A DNA stretch of 15,547 bases, taken from positions 1 through 15,547 of the forward strand of contig JASLIH010000578.1 of assembly GCA_030152105.1 (NCBI GenBank). Reading direction: 5' to 3'. This DNA is from Actinomycetes bacterium. Lineage in GTDB: Bacteria > Actinomycetota > CALGFH01. Shown here in pieces: positions 5,821-13,646 of this stretch. The notes under the pieces are model-generated. The model saw nothing but the letters and a program-made list of their open reading frames with translations. It searched no databases and was not told the origin of the DNA. Positions within the stretch are counted from its first letter, which is position 1, and each line of letters begins with the position of its first letter. A program made the translations under genes and the position numbers.

Positions 5821-7226
5821 TCAGAGCCGGCCGGTCGCCTTGGCTCGCAGGTAGGCGTCGGCCAGGTCGGGGGCGAGGCGGCCAGGTGGGGCGTCGACCA
5901 CCACCGCGCCGAGCCCTCGCAGGCGGGCGACGGTGCGCCGGCGGTCGGCGAGGGCGGCGACGGCCGCCGCCTTGCGGTAGGCCGCGCCCGGCTCGAGCGG
6001 CGTGGCCAGGGCCCAGCCGCGAACCTCCGGGTCGGCCACGCTGGCCACCACGACCAGGTGGTCGCGGGCGATCAGCGGCAGCGCCGGCAGAAGCGTCTCG
6101 GAGACGGCCTGCTCGGCCAGCTCGGTGAGGACGACCAGCATGGCCCGGCGCCGGAACCGGGCCAGGGTCTCGGCGAAGGCGCCGCGGTAGTCGCTCTCGA
6201 CCAGCAGCGGCTGGAGCTGGTACATCGCCTCGGTGACCCGCGAGAGCTGATCCCTGGCGTGCCCGGGCCCGACGACGGCCCGCACCTCCCGGTCGAAGGC
6301 GACCAGCCCGGCCCGGTCGCCCAGGCGGGTGGCCAGCGAGGTCAGCATCATGACGGCATCCATCGCATGGTCCAGCCGGGGCACGTCGGCGACCCGCCCG
6401 GCCATGGTCCGCCCACTGTCCAGGAGCAGCAGCACCGTCTGGTTCCGCTCGGCGCGGTAGGTGCGCACGATCGGCTTGCCCGACCTGGCCGTGGCCGCCC
6501 AGTCGATCCGCCGGAACTCGTCGTCCACCCCGTATTCGCGCAGGGAGTCGAACTCTGTCCCCCCACCCCGACCCTGAGCCGACCGCAACCCGACCTCCAG
6601 GATCCTGGCCTTGTTCACCCGCAGCTCGGCCTCGTCCCGCGAGTCGAACGGCGGGTACACCCGCAGCACCCCCGGCAGCCTCCGCCGCCGCTGCCTCGCG
6701 ACCAGCCCCAGAGGCCCCTCCACCCGGACCACGACCTCACCGAGCACAAAGCGCCCCCGCCGGGCCGGCCGAATCGCCGTCGCCGCCGTCACCCTCCCCC
6801 TCGCCGGCACCACCACCCGCACCCTCCGGGTCACCGCCGTCAACGACGGCGCCAGCTCATCCGCGACCCGCACCCGCACCCCCCGTTCCCACCCGGCCCC
6901 AGCCCCTCGGGGCCGGGGCGGCCCGGCGCGGCGGGAGATCCGCCACACGACCCGGGCCTCGGTGCCGAGCGGCACGATCCCGGGCAGCTCCCGCTCCACC
7001 TCCACCTCGGCGGGCCGGACGGTCAGCCACCAGTCGGCCACGGCAGCCACCACCAGCACCCCGTTCACCACCCACAGCCCCAACGGCGGCCGCGCCGGCA
7101 GCAACAGCACCACCAGCGACCCCACCGCCGCCGCCACCACCAACCTCCAGGTGAGCACCGGCAGCCCCCACCGCCCCCCCGGATCTCCGGCGCCCATGGA
7201 GGAGGGCGCAGCCATGGGCTCCTGGG

Positions 7227-7230
<4 letters not shown>
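5821..7230 (-). CDS. DUF58 domain protein (MoxR-associated, vWA-like fold)
   Basis: This 469-residue protein has two N-terminal membrane helices (about residues 28-45 and 51-68), then a beta-rich region (70-190). The DUF58 signature is GTEFDSLREY (224-233), followed by DDEFRRIDWAATARSGKP. A vWA-like segment begins with LLLLDSGRTM; its metal site reads D271-S-G273-R-T275, so the canonical DxSxS is altered. DUF58 proteins are nearly always encoded beside MoxR ATPases and are thought to act as their adaptor or target at the membrane. The GTG start at 7230 overlaps the moxR stop (GTGA), the same coupling used elsewhere in this run. It is the last gene of the minus-strand operon and faces pyrE. 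Internal ATG codons at residues 6 and 12 are alternatives. Confidence 0.92.
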
Positions 7231-8204
<974 letters not shown>

Positions 8205-8237
8205 CGGCGTCCCCTCTGGGCGCGCTCGATCACTGTT

Positions 8238-9383
8238 CTAGCGGACACGGGTGACCTCCCGGCGGATGGTGTCGACGGCTTGGCTGAGGGCGACGAGCTC
8301 GGTCTCGTCGCGGGGTGCGGTCTGGGTAAGTGTCCGGAGCACCCGCTCGCGAGGGATCCCGGTTCGGGTGGCCACGGTATCGGCCACCAGGTCGGCCGGG
8401 GCCGACGGCGGCAGGCCGAGCCGTTCGGCCAGGGATCGGCGCAGGTCGTCGGTGAGCAGCCCGGCCGCCTGGCCACGCCCCTTGGCCCGTTGGAGCAGGT
8501 TGCCGACGGCCACGACCAGCTCGGCGCCGGGCAGCTGGACCGGCTGCGGCTCGACAACGGGCCGCCCGAGCCGGCGCGCCCGCCAGAGGGCGAGCAACAC
8601 GAAGGCGATCACGAGCTGCCACAAGGCCAGCCGCACCCGGGGAGCGATCAGGTCGCCCAGCCCGGCGTCGCCCCCGCCGGGCAGGGGAGGCTGGAGCACC
8701 TGGACACTGGTCCCTTCGACCGGGACGAGCAGGCTGGCCAGCAGCACGGCGTTGTCGGCCTTGCCCAGCTCCTGGTTGACCAGCACGCTTGCCCCACCAA
8801 GGCGGACAACGGTGCCGCTGCCGAGCGGCTGGATCAGCAGCCAGGCGCCGTTGTTCCGGGGGAAGCAGGCGCGGGCCCCACCCGCCTCCGGGACCTCGAA
8901 CACGACCCCGCCGGGTGCCGCGACCCGCCGCACGTCGGCCAGGGCGGCTTCCGCGCAGCGCCGTTCGAGCTCGGCGTCGAGCAGACCGATGCGGGTGGAG
9001 CCGGCCGGCTTCACCTCGGTCACAGCGGAGCTGGGGTCGGCCACCACCAGGGTCCCGCCCTGGCGGACCCAGCCCAGCACGTCCTGGCGCCGCTCCGGGG
9101 TCAGGTTGTCGCTGAGCAGCAGCGCGGTCTCGGTTCCCGCCCCCGGCCGGTCGGCGGAGACACGCACCCGCCCGCCCAGCTCCCGCAGCACCTCCACCAG
9201 CCCCTTGGTCCCCAGTGGCCCCGGCGACGCCGGGTCCAGCGGGTTCCCCTCCTCACCCGGCCGCCCCGCGACCGCCACCACCAGCGCCACCCCGAGCACC
9301 ACCGCGACCCACGGCAGCACCCTCCCAACCGCGGACCGCCCCACGACCGCGCTCCCGGACCGCCCCGCCGGTGCCGCGCTCAT
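8238..9383 (-). CDS. DUF4350-like membrane protein
   Basis: This 381-residue protein has one helix near the N-terminus (about 22-40) and a second at about 251-268, so the middle part (41-250) should lie outside the cell and the C-terminal 110 residues in the cytosol. The segment PLGTKGLVEVLRELGGRVRV (56-75), followed by LLLSDNLTPERRQDVLGWVRQGGTLVVADP, resembles DUF4350, a glutamine-amidotransferase-like fold that typically lies between moxR and DUF4129 genes. No catalytic Cys-His pair is evident in it. The middle region has two cysteines (C143, C173) that could form a disulfide. ATG at 9383 overlaps the DUF4129 stop (ATGA). The function is unknown; a structural or regulatory part of the MoxR module at the membrane is inferred from context. 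Confidence 0.82.
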   Translation of the reverse strand: MSAAPAGRSGSAVVGRSAVGRVLPWVAVVLGVALVVAVAGRPGEEGNPLDPASPGPLGTKGLVEVLRELGGRVRVSADRPGAGTETALLLSDNLTPERRQDVLGWVRQGGTLVVADPSSAVTEVKPAGSTRIGLLDAELERRCAEAALADVRRVAAPGGVVFEVPEAGGARACFPRNNGAWLLIQPLGSGTVVRLGGASVLVNQELGKADNAVLLASLLVPVEGTSVQVLQPPLPGGGDAGLGDLIAPRVRLALWQLVIAFVLLALWRARRLGRPVVEPQPVQLPGAELVVAVGNLLQRAKGRGQAAGLLTDDLRRSLAERLGLPPSAPADLVADTVATRTGIPRERVLRTLTQTAPRDETELVALSQAVDTIRREVTRVR

Positions 9384-10165
9384 GCCCGTGCCCGCTGGAG
9401 GACGCGGTCGGACAGGTCGCGCAGGTGAGCCGCCTGCTGAGCTCCGGTGTCGGAGCGGCCGTACCAGGCGACCTCGAACAACTCGGTGGCCCCGGCGAAG
9501 TCGCTGGCGGCATCGGGCAGGGCCCGGCCGACCTGCCGCCGGTACTCGCCCGCGGTCCGGCCGGGCACCTCCTCGACCACTCCGCGGAAGGCAAGGTCGG
9601 CCACGAGCGCCCGGTAGCGGGAGCGGACCGCCTCCCGCCAGGATCCGGCCCGCTCGTGCGCCTCGGCCTCGGCTCGCCATTCCGCCGCCGATCGCCGCGG
9701 TCCCGCCGGGACGGCCGCCGCGACCTCCGGACTGGGCGTGAGCCCCCGGGAGAACCGGGCCACCAGCACCGCGACCCCGAGCAGCACCAGCCCCAGCAGG
9801 ATCAACCCGACGATGCCCCCAGCCCCGCTCCCGCCGAGTGCCGCCAGCAGCCGCCCGATCACCTCCAGCACCCAGTCGATCACCCGCTCCATCAACGACC
9901 GCTGAGGCGCCCGGAACTCGGGCCTCGACAGGACCTCCCGGGTCACCTCCCGCACCTGGTCCGGGTCCCGCACCGGGACCCGCAGCCCACCCTGTTCCTG
10001 CCCACCTCCCACCCCCGCCGGCCAAGGGCCGACCGGTACCCAGCCGACCAGCGCCAGGCCGAGCCGGAACCGCGCCGCCCCACCCGGGTGCGCGGGCTCG
10101 CCGCCGGACCCGGCCATGCGAGCGGGACCCGGGGGTGGGGGAGTCGGGTCAGCGGGTCGGGGCAC
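9380..10165 (-). CDS. DUF4129 domain membrane protein
   Basis: This protein has 261 residues from the GTG at 10165. A long Pro/Gly-rich start is followed by VREVTREVLSRPEFR (71-85), an amphipathic stretch (86-110), a membrane helix at 117-137 and a cytosolic DUF4129 domain (about 160-245). That domain has the typical AEAEAHERAGSWREAVRSRY (165-184) and GRTAGEYRRQV (202-212). In TgpA-type proteins DUF4129 is fused to a transglutaminase core; here no transglutaminase is attached. The start is uncertain. GTG at 10165 overlaps the upstream gene by 17 bases, whereas ATG at 10117 would give 245 residues; neither has a clear ribosome binding site. It lies between the multi-pass membrane protein gene and the DUF4350 gene in one operon. 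The function is unknown, with membership of the MoxR module inferred. Confidence 0.85.
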   Translation of the reverse strand: MPRPADPTPPPPGPARMAGSGGEPAHPGGAARFRLGLALVGWVPVGPWPAGVGGGQEQGGLRVPVRDPDQVREVTREVLSRPEFRAPQRSLMERVIDWVLEVIGRLLAALGGSGAGGIVGLILLGLVLLGVAVLVARFSRGLTPSPEVAAAVPAGPRRSAAEWRAEAEAHERAGSWREAVRSRYRALVADLAFRGVVEEVPGRTAGEYRRQVGRALPDAASDFAGATELFEVAWYGRSDTGAQQAAHLRDLSDRVLQRARA

Positions 10166-11213
10166 CGCGGGCCAGTTCGGCGGCGATCATCTGCAGGTCG
10201 AAGCCCTCGTTCCTGATCCGGAGGTCGAAGTAGACCAGGGTGGCCAGGATCGAGACGAACGGCGTCGTCACCAGGGCGGGCAGGATGGAGCCGATGGCGG
10301 CCAGGATCCATCCCCAGCGGTAGCCGACCGCCAGGGCCGCGATCGAGAACGGGCCGGCCAGGATGTTGCCGAGGAACCCGGCCAGGATGCCGCTCCCGAC
10401 CCCGATGGCCATGACCGGCCAGAACCGGGGGCGGACGAGGGTCACCGAGCGGGCCATGGCCTGGATCGGCCCGGCCTCCTCGACCATCACCGCCGGCGTG
10501 GTCACCAGGAAGAAGGTTATCGGCACGAGGACCCCGACGATGCACAGCAGCAGCCCGGCCGCCTTGAGCAGCAGGGTGAGGAAGAACACGGCCAGCAGGA
10601 CCAGGAAGCGCCGTCCGGTGGCCCGTATCGCCGGCCCGGCCTTGAGCTCGCCGCCGAGGTAGCTGGCGGCGACGATCATCGAGGTGGCGCCGCCGATGAA
10701 CGGGGTCACGAGGACGCTCGCCAGGGCGGCGATCAGGCTGCCGATCAGGGGGCCGTTGGATGCCTGGGGGCCGGCCGCCTCCTCCAGCAACGACGGGTCC
10801 TGCATGAGCTCGAGGAATCCGTAGCCTCCGAGCAGGTCGCGCTGGAAGAACGCCGCCACCAGGTTGACCGGGATCAGGAACACGGCCGCGACCAGGACGA
10901 TGGTGCCCAGGTTGGCCTTGAGCAGCCGGAACGACCCGTCGAGGAGGTCGCTGAACATCATCGGGTGCAGCGGCAGCGGCCCCGTCCGCGCCGACCCCGC
11001 CTTCGGCAACGGCGGATACGGCGACGGCACCTCCCACCCCGGCCCCCCTCGCGGCGCCGGCCCCCACCCCGGCGTACCCGCCGGCGCCGGCCACGGCGGC
11101 GCTCCCGGCGCCGGCCCCCCCGGAGGCCCCCCCCAACCCGAACCGGCTGGCGGCGTGGCCGGCTCGCCGGACGGCTGGTCCGGTGGTTGCCAGGGGGGTT
11201 GTGGGCTGGTCAC
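10149..11213 (-). CDS. Multi-pass membrane protein, GPDPase-membrane-domain-like, with Pro/Gly-rich N-terminus
   Basis: This 354-residue protein has residues 1-80 as a disordered Pro/Gly/Trp-rich cytosolic tail. Then PLHPMMFSDLLDGSFRLLKA (81-100) leads into about six membrane segments (roughly 101-124, 155-183, 203-240, 265-290, 299-327). It ends with LVYFDLRIRNEGFDLQ, an ending I associate with the membrane domain found in some glycerophosphodiester phosphodiesterases. No phosphodiesterase catalytic domain is present, so enzymatic activity should not be assumed. GTG at 11213 is chosen because AAAGGA lies 5 bases upstream and a good promoter lies just beyond; a longer in-frame ATG start at 11330 would swallow both. 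It is the first gene of the minus-strand MoxR run and diverges from mtrA. Its stop overlaps the GTG start of the DUF4129 gene. Confidence 0.82.
   Translation of the reverse strand: MTSPQPPWQPPDQPSGEPATPPAGSGWGGPPGGPAPGAPPWPAPAGTPGWGPAPRGGPGWEVPSPYPPLPKAGSARTGPLPLHPMMFSDLLDGSFRLLKANLGTIVLVAAVFLIPVNLVAAFFQRDLLGGYGFLELMQDPSLLEEAAGPQASNGPLIGSLIAALASVLVTPFIGGATSMIVAASYLGGELKAGPAIRATGRRFLVLLAVFFLTLLLKAAGLLLCIVGVLVPITFFLVTTPAVMVEEAGPIQAMARSVTLVRPRFWPVMAIGVGSGILAGFLGNILAGPFSIAALAVGYRWGWILAAIGSILPALVTTPFVSILATLVYFDLRIRNEGFDLQMIAAELARGAPTR
11034..11117. repeat. Pro-Ala-Pro/Gly-Trp repeats encoded in the membrane protein's N-terminal tail
   Basis: Residues 33-60 form three consecutive units of 9-10 residues, GPAPGAPPW, PAPAGTPGW and GPAPRGGPGW. 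In the DNA, GGCGCCGGCC recurs at 11053, 11083 and 11107. It is a protein-level repeat in a disordered tail. Confidence 0.6.
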
Positions 11214-11218
11214 GGCCT

Positions 11219-11224
11219 TCCTTT
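11219..11224 (-). promoter_or_regulatory. Ribosome binding site fixing the GTG start at 11213
   Basis: AAAGGA on the minus strand, 5 bases before GTG at 11211-11213. It supports this start over the upstream in-frame ATG at 11330. Confidence 0.7.
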
Positions 11225-11241
11225 CATCGGCGCTCGCGCGC

Positions 11242-11270
11242 ATTGTCACGAGGCCGCATGGACCGGTCAA
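11242..11270 (-). promoter_or_regulatory. Sigma70-type promoter for the membrane/MoxR module
   Basis: On the minus strand, TTGACC (11265-11270, 5 of 6 to consensus) and GACAAT (11242-11247, 4 of 6) are spaced by 17 bp. The predicted start near 11235 gives a short leader of about 22 bases containing the AAAGGA site. Position, spacing and downstream ribosome binding site agree, making this the best promoter in the window. Confidence 0.6.
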
Positions 11271-11286
11271 CGGCGTCCATAACGTC
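11266..11286 (+). promoter_or_regulatory. Three GTC direct repeats with 9-bp period, possible MtrA site
   Basis: GTC recurs at 11266, 11275 and 11284 in GTCAACGGC, GTCCATAAC and GTC. A related GTCACGAGG lies at 11245. As I recall, MtrA recognises GTCACAgcg-like direct repeats. The first repeat overlaps the -35 of the divergent promoter. The assignment is tentative because only the GTC core is shared. Confidence 0.3.
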
Positions 11287-11296
11287 TGTGGAGAAG

Positions 11297-11309
11297 GTGG
11301 ATACTCCAC
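11297..11309. promoter_or_regulatory. GTGGA-N3-TCCAC dyad upstream of mtrA
   Basis: A perfect 5-bp inverted repeat with a 3-base centre, about 60 bases before the mtrA start. It includes GATACT (11300-11305), a possible -10 for mtrA that has no recognisable -35. It could be an operator or chance. Confidence 0.25.
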
Positions 11310-11370
11310 TGTTGGGCGCCGACATGACATCCTTGGCCGATTGTCGGTGCTGGGAAGGGGGCGCTAACGC

Positions 11371-12090
11371 GTGAAGGGCAGGGTACTGGTCGTCGACGAC
11401 GACCCCTCGCTCGGCGAGATGCTCGGGATCGTCCTCCGTCAGGAGGGCTTCGAGCCGGTGTTCGTGCGCTCCGGCGACCAGGCCATCGCCGCCTTCCACC
11501 AGGCCAAGCCGGACCTGGTCCTGCTCGATCTCATGCTGCCGGGCAAGGACGGCCTCGAGATCTGCCGTGAGCTGCGCCTGGAGTCGGGCGTGCCCATCGT
11601 GATGCTGACGGCCAAGACCGACACCGTCGACGTCGTCCTCGGGCTCGAGTCGGGGGCCGACGACTACATCACCAAGCCCTTCTCGGCCAAGGAGCTGGTG
11701 GCCCGCATCCGGGCCCGGCTGCGCCGCCGCGACACCGACGGCGCCGAGACCCTGCGGTTCCACGACATCGAGATGGACGTCATGGCCCACCAGGTGACCA
11801 AGGACAACAAGCCGGTCAACCTGACCCCGCTCGAGTTCGAGCTGCTGGCCACCCTGGCCAGGCGGCCACGGCAGGTGTTCACCCGCGAGGTGCTCCTCGA
11901 GCAGGTCTGGGGCTACCGCTACGCCGGCGACACCCGGCTGGTGAATGTGCACGTCCAGCGGCTGCGGGCCAAGATCGAGGACGACCCGGAGAATCCCCGG
12001 GTGGTGCAGACTGTCAGAGGCGTCGGCTACCGGATCGGGCCGGAGGGCGGCGCCGTCGAATCCTCGGCCCAGGCGGGTGATCAGGGATAG
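11371..12090 (+). CDS. mtrA: Response regulator MtrA
   Basis: This 239-residue OmpR/PhoB-family response regulator has a receiver domain at residues 3-115, with the acidic pocket D9-D10-D11, phosphoacceptor D53 (LVLLDLMLPG), the switch Thr in MLTAKTD and the invariant Lys in ITKPFSAKEL. The winged-helix DNA-binding domain is at about 127-226, including LTPLEFELLATLARRP, RLVNVHVQRLRAKIE and VRGVGYRIG. MtrA with its kinase MtrB controls cell division, wall metabolism and, in streptomycetes, development. The GTG start at 11371 has GGAAGGGGG 9 bases upstream. mtrB begins shortly after the stop. The protein is full length compared with the M. tuberculosis homologue (about 228), with a 10-residue C-terminal extension. 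The very close match to the conserved MtrA sequence makes the name secure. Confidence 0.96.
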   Translation: MKGRVLVVDDDPSLGEMLGIVLRQEGFEPVFVRSGDQAIAAFHQAKPDLVLLDLMLPGKDGLEICRELRLESGVPIVMLTAKTDTVDVVLGLESGADDYITKPFSAKELVARIRARLRRRDTDGAETLRFHDIEMDVMAHQVTKDNKPVNLTPLEFELLATLARRPRQVFTREVLLEQVWGYRYAGDTRLVNVHVQRLRAKIEDDPENPRVVQTVRGVGYRIGPEGGAVESSAQAGDQG

Positions 12091-12134
12091 GAGTTGGCCG
12101 CTTCAGCCTCGCCCGGCTCGACCTGCGGGCCAGG

Positions 12135-13646
12135 GTGGTGCTGTTCACCTCTGCGATCGTCGTCGGGGCGCTGCTGCTGCTCGGCGCCGCCCTGAACGCG
12201 CTGCTGGCCAAGTCGCTGTACACCCAGCAGAGCGCCGACGCGGTCCAGCAGGTCAAGCAGCTCACCCGCCAGACCGAGCTCGGTGATGTCACCGGCTTCG
12301 ACACCAGGCAGGTCCAGACCAAGCTCCAGGAGCGGCTCACCAGCGGCCAGAGCGGCCAGCTCAGCTTCCAGGCCGTGGTGCTGAACGGCACCGACGGGAC
12401 CGAGACCTTCTCCAACGGGAACTACCGCTTCCACCACGTGCCCGTCGGGCTGGCCGAGCGGGTCACCTTGCGCGGCGAGCTGGCGTATGTGTACATCCGC
12501 TCGCCCGTCGGTCCCGGCCGCATGCTGGTCGTCGGCGCCCCCATCCGCATCGACCAGAGCGACGTCGGCCCCCAGCAGGCGTACTTCTTCTACCCGCTGA
12601 ACTTCCAGGAGGAGACCCTCGCCAAGCTGTCCAACTTCCTGCTGATCGTCGGCGCCGGGCTGCTCGCGGCAGTGGTCATCCTGGCCGCGATCTCGATCGG
12701 CCGGGTGCTCAAGCCGATCCAGCGGGCCCGGGACGTCGCCGAGGAGATCGCGGCCGGCAACCTGGCCGCCCGCATCCCCCAGGCGACCAGCCAGGACGAC
12801 TTCGGCAAGCTGGCCGAGTCGTTCAACCGCATGACCGACAACCTGGCCCAGAAGATCGGCGAGCTGGAGCACGTCGGCAGCCTCCAGGCCAGGTTCGTGT
12901 CCGACGTCAGCCACGAGCTGCGCACCCCGCTGGCCACGGTGCGCATGGCCGCCGACTACATCCACGCCGCCCGGGCCGGCCTGCCGCCGGATGCCCAGCG
13001 GGCCGCCGTGCTGCTGGAACGCGAGCTGGAGCGGTTCGAGAACCTGCTCGAGGACCTGCTGGAGATCAGCCGCTTCGACGCCGGCGTGATCAACCTGGAG
13101 CCGGTCGAGGTCGACGTCAGCAGCCTGCTCGACGAGGTGGTCGACGCGCTCGACCCGATCGCCCACGGCCGCAAGGTCGACGTCGGTCTCCAGGTGGACC
13201 GCGGCCAGGGCCAGCCGCTGGTCGCCGCCGACCCCCGCCGGCTCGACCGGGTCTTCTCCAACCTGGTCAAGAACGCCATCGAGCACACCGTCGAGGGCGG
13301 CGTCCGGATCTGGGTGGGCCGGCGCGGCCGCGACGTGGTTGTCACCGTGGCCGACGAGGGCGAGGGCATCCCGGCCGAGGACCTGCCCCACATCTTCGAG
13401 CGCTTCTACCGCGCCGACGTGCACCGGGCCCGGACCCTCGGCGGCACCGGGCTCGGGCTGGCCATCGCGCTCGAGAACGTGAACCTGCACCGGGGCTCGA
13501 TCGACGTCCAGAGCGAGGTCGGCCAGGGCTCCACCTTCACCGTCACCTTGCCGGCCATCGACCCCAAGCCGGAGCCGGTGGGCGGCCAGGCGGTCGAGAC
13601 GCAGCCCGAGCCGGCGCCCGTCCCGGAGGTCGCCGTCGGTGGCTAG
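12135..13646 (+). CDS. mtrB: Sensor histidine kinase MtrB
   Basis: This protein has 503 residues from the GTG at 12135. Helix 1 is at about 2-24, an extracytoplasmic sensor region at about 25-163 and helix 2 at about 164-190, followed by a HAMP domain (about 191-243). The dimerisation/phosphoacceptor segment FVSDVSHELRTPLATVRMAA carries H260. The ATPase domain has the N box NLVKNAIEHT, G1 DEGEGIP, F box IFERFYRA and G2 GGTGLGLAI. It phosphorylates MtrA. The start is unsettled: GTG at 12135 is the first usual start codon and leaves almost no cytosolic residues before helix 1. However, the frame is open back to a stop at 12078, and the upstream codons read like a genuine N-terminus (RFSLARLDLRARV). 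The mtrB stop overlaps the lpqB start by 8 bases. Confidence 0.94.
   Translation: MVLFTSAIVVGALLLLGAALNALLAKSLYTQQSADAVQQVKQLTRQTELGDVTGFDTRQVQTKLQERLTSGQSGQLSFQAVVLNGTDGTETFSNGNYRFHHVPVGLAERVTLRGELAYVYIRSPVGPGRMLVVGAPIRIDQSDVGPQQAYFFYPLNFQEETLAKLSNFLLIVGAGLLAAVVILAAISIGRVLKPIQRARDVAEEIAAGNLAARIPQATSQDDFGKLAESFNRMTDNLAQKIGELEHVGSLQARFVSDVSHELRTPLATVRMAADYIHAARAGLPPDAQRAAVLLERELERFENLLEDLLEISRFDAGVINLEPVEVDVSSLLDEVVDALDPIAHGRKVDVGLQVDRGQGQPLVAADPRRLDRVFSNLVKNAIEHTVEGGVRIWVGRRGRDVVVTVADEGEGIPAEDLPHIFERFYRADVHRARTLGGTGLGLAIALENVNLHRGSIDVQSEVGQGSTFTVTLPAIDPKPEPVGGQAVETQPEPAPVPEVAVGG

Noticed and set aside
11214..11330. Longer version of the membrane protein starting at ATG 11330
   Set aside because: It would place the promoter and ribosome binding site inside the coding region, and the extra 39 residues show no family resemblance.
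12094..12096. TTG as the mtrB start, just after TAGGAG
   Set aside because: It is in a different frame from the kinase and leads into a Cys/Ser-rich sequence unlike any kinase N-terminus, unless the sequence contains a one-base error.
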